Source: Rugosimonospora acidiphila
GTDB lineage: Bacteria; Actinomycetota; Actinomycetes; Mycobacteriales; Micromonosporaceae
Assembly: GCF_039543385.1 (NCBI RefSeq)
Contig: NZ_BAABJQ010000017.1
Span: 140,571-204,570 of the forward strand
DNA: 64,000 nucleotides
Direction of reading: 5' to 3'
Every line of letters starts with the position of its first letter. Position 1 is the stretch's first letter. A program made the position numbers and the translations under genes. A model generated the notes under the pieces. That model was given only the letters and a program-made list of their open reading frames with translations. It did no database searches and was not told where the DNA came from. Below are positions 1-8,347 of this stretch, piece by piece.

Positions 1-766
1 AGAGGGCGCCATTGTCGAGGCTGGTCTCCAGCATCCGTAGCATAGAATTGTCCTTGATCAGACCTTTCGGGTTGGTCTGGGTCTGGATCATCTGGTGCAG
101 CGGGGACTTTTTCGAATAGTTCAGGCGCTCGACCAGGGTCGCCGGCAGTTGCCGCACCATCAGCGACGCGGGTAGCGCGCCTGACGCCTCAGGCAGCAGC
201 TCGTGAATAAGGCCCTTCGGCAGTGCCTTGGTCGAGTTGACCAGGATGAACTGGGAGCGTTGGTCAGCGTGGGTGTCGGCGATGAACGCCGTAACGCAGA
301 TCGGGAACTCGTCGAGACGTGAGTCACGGATCGCCGCAGTGCGCTGCTGCCCATCGACGATGAACCCCGGCTTCTCGTCCTCCCCAGCTCCAACCACGAC
401 CGGAATGATGATCGTTCCATGCCGGACGAACGCCGGCCGGTCCTCGTCAATGGACTTCTTGCCCCGGAACCGGACGCGTTCGTCGAACGCGACCACGATC
501 GCGTTAGGTAGCAGCGGGCTGGGGTCGGTGTCGAGGTAACGGCGGATTGCCCCGACGTGGGCGAGGCTTTCCGGACGTTGGTAGCCGTGCAGTTTGGTCG
601 CGTCGTCGCGGCGGATCCTCGAGACGGTTGCGATATCGGGCAGTTGCTTGCCGTCGATCGCAAAGGTGTAGACGCGCCGGTTTGGCCCCTGCTGGATCTC
701 CAGCGCGGGCAGGCGCAGCAGCCGCCGACGCCGAGGCTTGGAAGGGCTGTCGGGGGCCAGCGTCAC
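1..766 (-). CDS. DGQHR-domain protein (DpdB/DndB-like), second copy, 3' end outside window
   Basis: This frame is open from a GTG at 766 to the window edge, giving 255 visible residues with no stop. The GTG overlaps the TGA of dpdA by four bases (GTGA). The protein carries the hallmark DGQQR motif at about residues 138-142 (context IVDGQQR), a GYQRPE segment near residue 61 and an LPNAIVVAF strand near 86. All three have close counterparts in the other DGQHR protein of this operon (GYQRPE, FPNAIILAL, IVDGQQR), so the two are paralogues. DGQHR proteins include DndB and DpdB, and DpdB assists insertion of preQ0 into DNA in Salmonella. Having a copy on each side of dpdA suggests a two-subunit helper or a regulator; that is inference. 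The C-terminus is not visible. Confidence 0.85.
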   Translation of the reverse strand, partial: MTLAPDSPSKPRRRRLLRLPALEIQQGPNRRVYTFAIDGKQLPDIATVSRIRRDDATKLHGYQRPESLAHVGAIRRYLDTDPSPLLPNAIVVAFDERVRFRGKKSIDEDRPAFVRHGTIIIPVVVGAGEDEKPGFIVDGQQRTAAIRDSRLDEFPICVTAFIADTHADQRSQFILVNSTKALPKGLIHELLPEASGALPASLMVRQLPATLVERLNYSKKSPLHQMIQTQTNPKGLIKDNSMLRMLETSLDNGAL

Positions 767-2007
767 GTCGGGTCCTCTCCGAGTTGGGTGCGCAATCGGT
801 TCCTGAACACGTACAGATTATGAAAGCCCCGCCGCTTGTTGCGCTCGGTACCGCGGAAAATCGCGATCTCGATGCCCTCCTTGCAGCACAAGGGGCATTT
901 GCAGTCCCGCCACGGCATGTCCTGCAGAGTTCTGCGATAGTCAGCGCGTCGGTCGACGTCGGGGTCGACTAGTTTGCTGTACTCGTGCACAGCGGTGAGG
1001 GTGTCTTCTATGGCGGCGAGCCCGGCGTCGTACTCACGCAGCAGTCGTAGAGCGGCGCGTTCGAGGGTGATCGCCCGTCGCTGATCGATCTCTCCGGCGG
1101 CGATTCGTTTGCGTAGTGGGACGTTGCCTTCAACCTGTTTGACGCGGATCGCGACGTACGTCGAGTCGGGGGTGTAGTAGTTGTCGCGGTCGTCCTTGAA
1201 TGACTGCAGGAACGGTGATGTGCTGTCGAAGCTTGTCACGCCGTGGCCGGCGAATGCCGGAATGTTGTCGCAGCGGCTGATTCCGAGCAGGTGCAGCTGC
1301 GTTTTCGGATGACGGACGCCGTCGACCGCGGCGAGGCAGGCCAGGATCTCGCGGGTCTTGTAGGGGACCATGCCGCCCATGGCGATGCGGCGGTAGCCCA
1401 TGCTCTGTAGCTTCGTCACCGAGTCGGCGTAGGAGTCAGGGTTCCAGCCCTGCGCCACGCCGAGCGGCTGGAACCGAACCTTCCGAGCCTTGCATCGCTT
1501 CCAGAAGTCGCTGGCCAGCGTCAAGGTCAGGTCCTGGCGGGCAGCCCACTCGCGCACCGCCTCGCTGTCGGGGTCGACGGGTACTAACGGGCTCTTGTTG
1601 AAGATGATGTGGTCGACGGAAATGCCGTAGTCGAAATCGTTGCTGTCGTAGAACTCGATGACCTCGTCGACGGTGAACGGCGGCTCGGGTAGTTGGTGAT
1701 AGGTGAACGCGCCGCAGTCGCCCATGATGTGCAGTGGCCCGTTGACGTGGTCGAGGCGGAAAAACCGGCGGGCGCCTTCGCGGCGTAGCCGGTTGCGTTG
1801 CGCGCCGGTGTACTTGCCGGCGGCGCCGCTGGAGTAGCCGTCAACGATCGACTTCGCGACGAGCAGCCCGTGGAACGGCGGCGGGTCGAAGACCTCGTGG
1901 GCGTAGAGGTCGTCGCGCTGGCGTACCCGCATCGGGTCGCGTTCCTCGGTGACAAAGTCGAAGCCGGGATCGATCTGGTCCTGGCTGTCGGGGAAGAAGT
2001 ACTTCAT
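763..2007 (-). CDS. dpdA: DpdA: tRNA-guanine transglycosylase-like DNA base exchange enzyme
   Basis: A 414-residue protein, starting at the ATG that overlaps the stop of the upstream DGQHR gene (ATGA). It has TGT-family landmarks: GDCGAF near residues 96-101 (the DSGGF-like loop with the general acid Asp), VDHI near 131, a GGMV loop near 211, and SFDS with a candidate nucleophile Asp at about 261. A zinc site is formed by Cys369, Cys371, Cys374 and His396. The N-terminus differs from canonical TGT, and the gene lies beside preQ0 biosynthesis genes with no other queuosine gene visible, which is the DpdA pattern. DpdA swaps guanine in DNA for preQ0. A tRNA-acting TGT is the alternative but is disfavoured by the DGQHR partners. 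Confidence 0.88.
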   Translation of the reverse strand: MKYFFPDSQDQIDPGFDFVTEERDPMRVRQRDDLYAHEVFDPPPFHGLLVAKSIVDGYSSGAAGKYTGAQRNRLRREGARRFFRLDHVNGPLHIMGDCGAFTYHQLPEPPFTVDEVIEFYDSNDFDYGISVDHIIFNKSPLVPVDPDSEAVREWAARQDLTLTLASDFWKRCKARKVRFQPLGVAQGWNPDSYADSVTKLQSMGYRRIAMGGMVPYKTREILACLAAVDGVRHPKTQLHLLGISRCDNIPAFAGHGVTSFDSTSPFLQSFKDDRDNYYTPDSTYVAIRVKQVEGNVPLRKRIAAGEIDQRRAITLERAALRLLREYDAGLAAIEDTLTAVHEYSKLVDPDVDRRADYRRTLQDMPWRDCKCPLCCKEGIEIAIFRGTERNKRRGFHNLYVFRNRLRTQLGEDPT

Positions 2008-3140
2008 GACCGTGCCGCCCGGAGATCGATGTACACACGGATGAGGTAGCTCGACAGGGCCTGGATCTGGCCGGGGACGTTCTCCACGGCGTCCCACGCC
2101 AAGCCGATCTGGTCCCAGGTACCGGCGGTCCAGCGGCAGTACGGGACGACGAGGTCGATCTCTTTGCGAATTTGTTCGTCGGCGTCGGGGCGGCGCGGGT
2201 CCACAATGGAGAGCACCCGATCCATGAGCCGGCCCATTGAACGAATGCCGGCGCCGTGCATGAGGCGGCTGTCGGTGGCCGGCTTGCCCCACGCGTCGGG
2301 AAACGCATCACGTACGGCCGACCAGTACAGGCAAAGGGCGTGATGGATACCGTCGACATCGATCTCGTTACTGGTCAGATTCCGGTACGGGTACAGGCAT
2401 CCGGCCGAAGCGGTGAGGCTCTCCTGGATCATCGACACGATGCTGTTGTCGGCGATCACCGCAACGTGCAGCGCGTCATCGCGAGTGGACGCCCGTTTGA
2501 TCATCTGATGAAACGGGGACCGTTCGTCGTTGTTGAGCCGGTCGCACACCATCGACGGGGCTTTGCGGACGCTGAGCCGCTGCGGCAGCGGTGCGTCGAC
2601 CGCGGGCAGGAGTTCGGTGACCAGGCTGGGCGGAAGCGGACGGGTGTTATTGACCCGGACGAACTGGTCGCGTTGCAGGCTGACCGTATCCGCCACGAAC
2701 GCGGTTACCGGCACTGGGAAGTCACGACGTTCAGCACGCGACAGCGCAATCGCGCGCTGCTGCCCGTCGACGATCCACGCAGGCTTCGCCTCGCCAGGGC
2801 GGCCCACCGGCAGAGTAAGGACGCCTGAGGTGGCCAGCCCGTCGCTAGTGCCGGGTCCGCGGCTGCCGATAAACGTGGCACGCGAGGACAGGGCCAGGAT
2901 GATCGCATTGGGGAAGATCACCGGACCGCTGTCGAGGTAGTCGATGATGTCCTGAACATGGCCGCGGACCTCGGGCCGCTGGTAGCCGATCAACTGGCTG
3001 GCCTCGTCGCGGCTCACCCGCGACACGTCTGCGACCTGCAGCACCTCCGCCGCGGTCAGGGTGAACAGGTACAGCGGGTGACCATCGATCTGGTCGATCC
3101 GCAAGGCGCGACGCTTCAATGGAATGATCTTGTCGGTCAT
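2004..3140 (-). CDS. dpdB: DGQHR-domain protein (DpdB-like)
   Basis: A 378-residue protein with the DGQQR motif at residues 125-129. I start it at the ATG at 3140 (MTDKIIPLK...), which overlaps the preceding stop by four bases; a longer frame to 3197 exists but its extra residues look non-coding. Downstream segments such as RVNNTRPLP and PFHQMIKR match the other DGQHR copy of the operon, so both share the DndB/DpdB fold (ParB/sulfiredoxin-like nuclease or ATPase superfamily). In Salmonella, DpdA plus DpdB are enough to place preQ0 in DNA. It sits directly before dpdA and is probably translationally coupled to it. The symbol is assigned from family and context rather than a direct orthology test. 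Confidence 0.75.
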   Translation of the reverse strand: MTDKIIPLKRRALRIDQIDGHPLYLFTLTAAEVLQVADVSRVSRDEASQLIGYQRPEVRGHVQDIIDYLDSGPVIFPNAIILALSSRATFIGSRGPGTSDGLATSGVLTLPVGRPGEAKPAWIVDGQQRAIALSRAERRDFPVPVTAFVADTVSLQRDQFVRVNNTRPLPPSLVTELLPAVDAPLPQRLSVRKAPSMVCDRLNNDERSPFHQMIKRASTRDDALHVAVIADNSIVSMIQESLTASAGCLYPYRNLTSNEIDVDGIHHALCLYWSAVRDAFPDAWGKPATDSRLMHGAGIRSMGRLMDRVLSIVDPRRPDADEQIRKEIDLVVPYCRWTAGTWDQIGLAWDAVENVPGQIQALSSYLIRVYIDLRAARS

Positions 3141-4063
3141 GGCCGGTGCACCTCGCATACGTCGCGGTGCAGGTCGGCGAAACGGTGCTGTTCGCACGAG
3201 CGGCCTGTCGTCCGCAACTGTCGCAAGAGTTGCGTGGCGCTGGTGTGCGCGTGTCCACGGATGTAGCTGGCGACCTCGGCGTCGGACATTCGCTGGCCAG
3301 TGGCGCGGGTCGGCGGCGCCTCGGTGGGGGTTGCGGCTGTCGCCGCGGCGCGCAGCGCTGTCCGCGTCGTGCCGGCACCATGCTCAAGCAGGTATCTTGT
3401 GACCCGGACGTTGAGGGCCTGCAAGCTGCCGCCGACCGTATGGCGCAGCATCGCGGTCACCGGCACCATCAGGTCAGCGAGCGCGGAGTGTGCGGTCGGT
3501 GGCCCGACCACCGACAGCGCGTCCTCGACAAGGATGCCCGCGGCGGCGAGGATGTCTCGCGAGCAGGCACGCTGATACGCCGCGGACAACACCGCGATCA
3601 CGGTCGCGGACGGATCAACGGCGGCGAGTTGTTGAAACGAACGCGGCCGGCCGGGAACAGGCCCGGCCCACTTGCCGAGGCTTTGCCACCAGTCGCTAAC
3701 CTCAGCAGTCGTGGCCCCGACCGCGTCAGCGGCGGGTGTGGAAAACGTCGCGGCGTAGGAGCAGATGAGGGCGTCAGCGGGGATCAGGCCGTAGCCAGCG
3801 GAGGCGACCCACAGTTGCGCGTTCTTACCGGCCGGAGATGCAACCATGTCCCGCACAACCGTCCAATGCTCTCCAGCGTAGGCGTCGATAGCCGGACTGC
3901 GGCTCGAGCGGGAGGTGTCCAGGCGGCGGCTCCAGTCGGCGAACCGTGCCGCCGGCTGTCGGTGGGCGACCGAACGTAGATGCAGATCGGCCGGGACGCT
4001 GTGGCGTTTGCGGTTGGCGCAGGTAACCACGATGTGCAGTGTCCCGCGAGGGCCGGCGGTCAC
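3137..4063 (-). CDS. YaaA/DUF6884-like protein in the dpd operon (candidate DpdC)
   Basis: A 308-residue protein starting at GTG 4063, whose first base triplet overlaps the folE2 stop (GTGA). The N-terminus reads HIVVTCANRKR, like the VxCxxxK start of YaaA/DUF6884-type proteins, and a WVASAGYGLIP segment near residue 86 matches the S(A)xxGLL feature of that group. It then follows with helical segments and a Ser/Thr/Ala-rich linker near residue 230 before a C-terminal helical region. In Salmonella, DpdC converts the preQ0 nucleoside in DNA into its amide (dADG). Placement between the preQ0 genes and dpdB/dpdA makes a DpdC-like role attractive, but I cannot prove orthology. Confidence 0.6.
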   Translation of the reverse strand: MTAGPRGTLHIVVTCANRKRHSVPADLHLRSVAHRQPAARFADWSRRLDTSRSSRSPAIDAYAGEHWTVVRDMVASPAGKNAQLWVASAGYGLIPADALICSYAATFSTPAADAVGATTAEVSDWWQSLGKWAGPVPGRPRSFQQLAAVDPSATVIAVLSAAYQRACSRDILAAAGILVEDALSVVGPPTAHSALADLMVPVTAMLRHTVGGSLQALNVRVTRYLLEHGAGTTRTALRAAATAATPTEAPPTRATGQRMSDAEVASYIRGHAHTSATQLLRQLRTTGRSCEQHRFADLHRDVCEVHRP

Positions 4064-4863
4064 GGCCGCTGACCCGTGGGCGTGGGCCAGGACACCTGGG
4101 CGAAGGCGACGTGGTTGTGGATGCTTTCGTCGGTGACGACCCGAACCCGGCCGCGGATGATCCTTGGATCGTCGCGCAGTCTGACAACAACGTTGCGGAC
4201 CATGTCCTCGACGAAAACCGGATTGTTATGGGCGGCCATCGTTACATGCCTCTCGTCGGGCCGCTTCAACAGCGCGTACAACGGGGACGACCCCGACTGC
4301 TCGGCCATTGCAATGAGATCGTCGAACCACAGCCCGCTGGTAGGGCTGGCCAGGTCGACATCGATGGTGACCCGGCCCCGTTGGTTGTGTGCGCCGTAGT
4401 CGCTGATCGCTTTGCTACACGGGCAGACGCTGGTCACCGCCACCTCGGCCCGCAACGACACTCCACCACCGTCGGTACTGCTGGTCGCGGTGACCGTGCA
4501 CGGGTAGTCCATGAATGAGGCAGCCCCGGTCGCCGGCGCTTGCCGCTCCAGGAAGTACACGAAGGCTGCCGACACCGTCGCCGTGCGCGAGCCCATCCGC
4601 TGACGCAGGTCATCGGCCATTGACAGCATGCTTGGAGCATCGAGTGGGTCGCGCCAGGCGTGTAGAACCTCCACGAACCGCGACAGGTGCGCGCCTTTGA
4701 CCTCCGATGCCACGTCGACAGTCATGGTCATCGTGGCAAACGTCTCGCGTTTGTTGCCTTGGCCATCGGGGACTAACACCGGGTAGCGCAGCCCGTCGAT
4801 TCCGACGGTGTCTAGTGCGATGCCGCGCTGATCGGGCAGGGCCTGCACGTCGATGAGGGTCAC
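4060..4863 (-). CDS. folE2: GTP cyclohydrolase IB (FolE2)
   Basis: This 267-residue enzyme opens 7-deazaguanine synthesis by converting GTP to 7,8-dihydroneopterin triphosphate. I place the start at the GTG at 4863 because it overlaps the queD stop (GTGA) and the protein then begins [14 protein letters not shown], which matches the family start; the upstream extension in the same frame overlaps queD and is spurious. Family marks are TSVCPCSK with the metal-binding Cys, AHNQRG shortly after, and the KRPDERHVT and HNHVAFAQ segments toward the C-terminus. FolE2 is the zinc-independent alternative to FolE. Its use inside the operon provides a dedicated precursor supply for DpdA. Confidence 0.92.
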   Translation of the reverse strand: MTLIDVQALPDQRGIALDTVGIDGLRYPVLVPDGQGNKRETFATMTMTVDVASEVKGAHLSRFVEVLHAWRDPLDAPSMLSMADDLRQRMGSRTATVSAAFVYFLERQAPATGAASFMDYPCTVTATSSTDGGGVSLRAEVAVTSVCPCSKAISDYGAHNQRGRVTIDVDLASPTSGLWFDDLIAMAEQSGSSPLYALLKRPDERHVTMAAHNNPVFVEDMVRNVVVRLRDDPRIIRGRVRVVTDESIHNHVAFAQVSWPTPTGQRP

Positions 4864-5216
4864 CGCTGACCCCGATACACACAGCCGGACGTGCAGGTTT
4901 CGCGGACCACGATCGCAGACAGTGGCAGCGTTGCCGCGAGCCGATCCCACGTCCACCGGGCGAGGTTCTCACTCGTCGGGTTCTCCAGGCCGGGAACCTC
5001 GTTGAGGTAGTAGTGGTCCAGTTCGGCGATCACCGGGTTGACCGCGGCCTTGACATCAGCGAAGTCCATGACCCAACCCATGGTCGGATCAACCGTGCCC
5101 GTGACGTGCACCTCGATCCGGTAAGAGTGGCCATGCAGCCGGGCGCATTTGTGGCCCGCTGGCACCTGGGGCAGGCGGTGGGCGGCTTCGAAGGTGAACT
5201 CGCGAAAAATTTCCAT
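4860..5216 (-). CDS. queD: 6-carboxy-5,6,7,8-tetrahydropterin synthase (QueD)
   Basis: A 118-residue protein of typical QueD length. It converts dihydroneopterin triphosphate to 6-carboxytetrahydropterin, the second step to preQ0. Zinc ligands are visible in FEAAHRLP (His near residue 13) and [10 protein letters not shown] (two His near residues 29-31). The active-site Cys is in HKCARLHGH near residue 24, and DFADVK and ELDHYYLNE follow. The ATG at 5216 shares one base with the queE stop (TGATG), and its own TGA overlaps the folE2 GTG. Confidence 0.93.
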   Translation of the reverse strand: MEIFREFTFEAAHRLPQVPAGHKCARLHGHSYRIEVHVTGTVDPTMGWVMDFADVKAAVNPVIAELDHYYLNEVPGLENPTSENLARWTWDRLAATLPLSAIVVRETCTSGCVYRGQR

Positions 5217-5854
5217 CAGGCGATCCCGAGATATTTATGCGTCTGCAGACTGAGTTGCCACTGCGGATGCTTCAGGCAGTAGGCCACCGCGGCGAGGGTG
5301 TTCTCCTCCCGCTGCGACCCGTCCATCGGCTGGAGCAGGAACCGACCGAACTCCAGATGCTCGAATCGGTCCGGCATCGCTCCGGGCTGCGGGAACACCA
5401 GTTTCAGGTCGTCGCCAGCGGTGAGGACGAGTTCGGCGCCGGCCTTCGGGCTCACGCAGATCCAGTCGACCCCGGGCGGGGCTGCCCGAGTGCCGTTGGT
5501 TTCGATCGCCACCTCGAACCCTTCCGCGTGCAGCGCGTCGACGGCGGCGGTGTCGAGTTGCAACAGTGGCTCACCACCGGTGCACACTACATACCGGCGG
5601 GCTCGCGGATGCTCGGCGCCCGCCCATGCCTTCGCGACCGCGCCGGCGAGATCGGCCGCAGAACGGAAACGACCCCCTCCGGGGCCGTCCGTGCCGACGA
5701 AGTCCGTGTCGCAGAACTGGCATATCGCCCGATGCCGGTCGCGTTCCCGACCGGTCCAGAGGTTGCAACTGGTGAACCGGCAGAACACTGACGGGCGTCC
5801 GGCATGGCTGCCCTCACCCTGCAGGGTGTAAAAGATCTCTTTGACCCGGTACAT
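5216..5854 (-). CDS. queE: 7-carboxy-7-deazaguanine synthase (QueE), radical SAM
   Basis: A radical-SAM enzyme of 212 residues that rearranges 6-carboxytetrahydropterin to 7-carboxy-7-deazaguanine. It begins [14 protein letters not shown], the standard QueE opening. The cluster-binding cysteines follow a C-x14-C-x2-C spacing (Cys of SCNLW, then CQFC), the variant spacing known from Burkholderia QueE rather than the classical Cx3Cx2[10 protein letters not shown] near residue 93 is the SAM-binding GGEP motif. An in-frame GTG lies one codon upstream of the chosen ATG, and the gap to the queC stop is 2 nt. Confidence 0.92.
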   Translation of the reverse strand: MYRVKEIFYTLQGEGSHAGRPSVFCRFTSCNLWTGRERDRHRAICQFCDTDFVGTDGPGGGRFRSAADLAGAVAKAWAGAEHPRARRYVVCTGGEPLLQLDTAAVDALHAEGFEVAIETNGTRAAPPGVDWICVSPKAGAELVLTAGDDLKLVFPQPGAMPDRFEHLEFGRFLLQPMDGSQREENTLAAVAYCLKHPQWQLSLQTHKYLGIA

Positions 5855-5856
5855 CA

Positions 5857-6552
5857 CTATGCGGCTGACGCCATCGACGGGTCGGGCAGACCCAATTCGG
5901 CGAACCCGCGGATACGCAGCAGACACGAGTCGCACGTTCCGCAGGCGCGGTCGCTGATCGGCTCGTAGCAACTGTGGGTCATCGCATAGTCAACCCCCAG
6001 CGCCAGGCCGCGCTCGATCGTCTGCGCCTTCGTCAACGCCACCAAGGGCGTGTGAATCGTGAGCCGCTGGGTGCCCTCGACGCCCGCCTTGGTAGCCAGG
6101 TTGGCCATCTGCTCGTAGGCCGCGACGTACTCGGGTCGGCAGTCCGGGTAGCCGCTGTAGTCCAGCGCGTTAACCCCGATGAAGATGTCCGACGAGCCGA
6201 TCGTCTCGGCGAACGCCAACGCGAACGACAGGAAGATCGTGTTACGGGCCGGCACGTAGGTCACCGGAATCTCGGAGCCAAGGTCGTTGGCACTGTCGTG
6301 GTGAGGTACCGCAATTGCGTCGTCGGTCAACGCCGACCCACCGAACACCCGCAAATCGATGTCGGCCACGACATGCCGAGCGACACCGAACGCTTCCGCG
6401 ACTCGCGTGGCAGCCTGCAGTTCTATGGTGTGGCGCTGGCCGTAGCGGAAGCTCAACGCATAGGGATCGAAGCCTTCAGCACGAGCGATCGCCAACACCG
6501 TCGTCGAGTCCAGACCGCCACTGAGTAGGACAACTGCTTTCGGCTTCGCCAT
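5857..6552 (-). CDS. queC: 7-cyano-7-deazaguanine (preQ0) synthase QueC
   Basis: First gene of the operon, 231 residues. QueC is an ATP-dependent ligase that turns 7-carboxy-7-deazaguanine into preQ0. The PP-loop SGGLDST is near residues 11-17, FRYGQRH near residue 36, and the C-terminal zinc-binding cysteines are in HSCYEP and CGTCDSC. A GTG lies immediately before the chosen ATG in frame. No QueF is visible, so the pathway stops at preQ0, the substrate DpdA uses. Upstream are an 18-bp inverted repeat and about 270 bp without a convincing gene. Confidence 0.94.
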   Translation of the reverse strand: MAKPKAVVLLSGGLDSTTVLAIARAEGFDPYALSFRYGQRHTIELQAATRVAEAFGVARHVVADIDLRVFGGSALTDDAIAVPHHDSANDLGSEIPVTYVPARNTIFLSFALAFAETIGSSDIFIGVNALDYSGYPDCRPEYVAAYEQMANLATKAGVEGTQRLTIHTPLVALTKAQTIERGLALGVDYAMTHSCYEPISDRACGTCDSCLLRIRGFAELGLPDPSMASAA

Positions 6553-6590
6553 CACAAAACCCCCAACTCAGAAAACTGTCCCGCTGCCCG

Positions 6591-6608
6591 AACTACATGT
6601 ACGTAGTT
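6591..6608. promoter_or_regulatory. 18-bp inverted repeat upstream of the queC-dpd operon
   Basis: AACTACATGTACGTAGTT has perfect 6-bp arms (AACTAC/GTAGTT) around a near-palindromic centre. It ends 39 bp before the queC ATG, a good place for an operator or promoter element controlling the operon. No binding protein is identified. The rest of 6556-6825 shows no gene I can support. Confidence 0.4.
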
Positions 6609-6825
6609 TCCCTGACGTGCCGGACACGTTACCGGAGGAAACTGCGCGCCGGGAAGCCGCCACCCGCATCGGTCATCAGCATCTATTCCAGGCTTCGCGT
6701 CCAACCTCAGCTTAGAACAGACGTCCGACGACGCTGTCGCTGACGTCCCGGCTCTCGCGCTCACGCTGTGGCATCTGCCCACGTCAGGTCGATGCGGAGT
6801 AGTAGCGGTGCGTAGCTTGCACTGC

Positions 6826-7140
6826 TCAGCCACTGGCCGTTGGAGATAGCGCTCCCTGCTCATGGCGCCTCCAGCGGGGGCCAGCGCCCTCGATCAAGTC
6901 GATTTGGACGGGTTCCGGCTCGACGTACGAGCGGAGCCACTCGGGCGGCGCCGAGCGCCGGACGGTCTGCCTAGACGGGGCGAGACCGAGGAACTCCGCT
7001 TGGCCCTGCTCGTCCGCTCGTGCTGGCGGCGGCAGTTCAACCTCGTAGATCGGCATATCGCTCGCGTTGTGGATGTAGAAAGCCAGCTCGCGCGTGCCGT
7101 AGGGCTTGCGGTACGCCTCGACCCTCGCACTGATCCGCGC
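6826..7140 (-). pseudogene. C-terminal fragment of an uncharacterised protein, cut near an IS3 remnant
   Basis: An open frame without a credible start encodes a segment reading RISARVEAYRKPYG, then TRELAFYIHNASDMPIYEV, and ends PRWRRHEQGALSPTASG. This looks like the extracellular end of actinomycete proteins that have an N-terminal membrane helix followed by a beta-rich domain with an (F/Y)xHNxSDxPVYxV motif. The missing N-terminus coincides with the start of IS3-like sequence at about 7150, so the gene was probably interrupted by that insertion. Function is unknown. Confidence 0.4.
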
Positions 7141-7149
7141 TGATCGGGC

Positions 7150-7610
7150 AGGGCAGTGACCTGGCCGAGGTGTGCAAACACATTGAGGTGTTGGAGGGCG
7201 ACCTGGTCACCGGTGGGTGGCGCAGTACGGCGGGATGAAGGCCGATGACGCCAAGCGGCTCAAGGACCTGGAGCGGGAGAACGCCCGGTTGAAGAAGATC
7301 GTGGCGGACCGACGGCTGGACATCGACATGCTCAAGGAGTTGAACAGGGGAAGCTGATGACCTTGGAGCGTCGGCGCAGGGCCACGCTGGTCCTGCAGGA
7401 ACGTTTCGGAGTCTTCCAACGACGGGCCTGTCGAGTCGTCGGTCAGCATCGCTCGGTAGAGCGGCGGCCGACGCCGGCGTTTGCCGGATGCCGAGGAGGT
7501 ATTGCGGGTCCGGCTCCGGCAGATCTCCGCGCAGCATCTGCGGTGGGGATGGGTAAGGCCCACGCGATCGCCACCCGGGAGGGCCTGTCAGATCAGTGCG
7601 GGCCACTGCG
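7150..7610 (+). pseudogene. IS3-family transposase remnant (OrfA end + OrfB start)
   Basis: Three pieces in shifting frames reconstruct the IS3 layout. First, DLAEVCKHIEVLEG at 7155-7205. Then HRWVAQYGGMKADDAKRLK from about 7208 through a leucine-zipper segment to a TGA at 7355-7357. Then OrfB starting at ATG 7357 (TLERRRRATLVLQERFGV, then QRRACRVVGQHRS). OrfB shows two further frameshifts and stops after a GKAHAIATREG-like segment, so the DDE catalytic core is absent. It is inactive. It borders the toxin-like gene and the truncated gene upstream. Confidence 0.7.
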
Positions 7611-7621
7611 CGTTCAGTTGA

Positions 7622-7903
7622 ATGGAGTTGTACCAGTGGTCGGACGACGCTGTTGCCGAGCTACGTGGCGGGTTGACGCCCCTTGACGTCGTCGAGGCTC
7701 TGGACGCCCCGGTTGCATTGCGGATGGACAACCGTGCGCCGGAGGCGACGCCGACGTTTCTGGCGGTTTGTGCGCCGACGAGGCAGCAGCGGCTCATCGC
7801 CGTGGTGTGTATCCGGGCGAGTCATGGTGGGGTGTGGACGATCGTCGGTGCCCGTGATGCCAGTGTGAATGAGCGGGCGATGTGGAGGAAGTACACGTCA
7901 TGA
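7622..7903 (+). CDS. small protein, candidate toxin of a type II toxin-antitoxin pair
   Basis: A 93-residue basic-to-neutral protein beginning MELYQWSDDAVAEL, with LTPLDVVEAL near residue 19 and a beta-rich second half (FLAVCAPT, RLIAVVCIRAS, VWTIVGARDA). Its stop overlaps the start of the next gene by four bases (ATGA). The size, layout and partner with a ribbon-helix-helix motif resemble BrnT/RelE-type toxin operons. I do not recognise an exact family, so the toxin role is inferred from architecture. Confidence 0.5.
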   Translation: MELYQWSDDAVAELRGGLTPLDVVEALDAPVALRMDNRAPEATPTFLAVCAPTRQQRLIAVVCIRASHGGVWTIVGARDASVNERAMWRKYTS

Positions 7904-8253
7904 GTGAGAAGAAGTCTGGCGATCTGACGGGGATGTCGGCGCAGCAGGCTGGCGAGTACGCGATGAATAATGATCTGGGTGCGTCGTTCGCTGATGCCGA
8001 GGTAGCCCGGGAGCGCCGGCCGGCCGAAATGGTGACCGCGTTGCGGATTGATCTGGACGTTCAGCGGGAGCTTGAGGCGGCCGCTGCGGCGCGGGGTGTG
8101 GGGGCCTCGACGTTGATGCGTCAGATCATTGAGGATTGGGTGGCGGCGCATCGGGAGGCTCCGGCGCCCGACCAAATCGGTGAGCTGGTGCGGTATCTGG
8201 ATGCTGCACGTCGTGTGGCCGCGTTGTTGGCGCAGCATGGGCTAGCGGCGTGA
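7900..8253 (+). CDS. ribbon-helix-helix protein, candidate antitoxin
   Basis: A 117-residue protein; I start it at the ATG overlapping the upstream stop rather than the earlier ATG at 7882. Residues 44-80 read as an RHH fold: a strand ALRIDLDVQRELEAAA, then GVGASTLMRQIIEDWV. This is the CopG/BrnA-type DNA-binding pattern. The N-terminal half would be the toxin-contacting part. Antitoxin genes of this type usually repress their own operon. It follows the toxin candidate, the reverse order that is common in BrnTA systems. Confidence 0.55.
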   Translation: MSEKKSGDLTGMSAQQAGEYAMNNDLGASFADAEVARERRPAEMVTALRIDLDVQRELEAAAAARGVGASTLMRQIIEDWVAAHREAPAPDQIGELVRYLDAARRVAALLAQHGLAA

Positions 8254-8347
8254 GGGCCGAACCGCGTCGACTCCTCTACTCGGCTGGCTTATGCTGTCGG
8301 CGACCTGGTCAAACGTGCGTGAGCATGCCGCTGGGCCACCGGATTAC

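Noticed and set aside
160..663. Alternative ATG-started frame at the left edge
   Set aside because: It is a shifted frame inside the DGQHR gene and contains no motif.
4864..4956. Longer FolE2 start upstream of GTG 4863
   Set aside because: The added residues lie inside queD and lack the family start; the GTGA overlap supports 4863.
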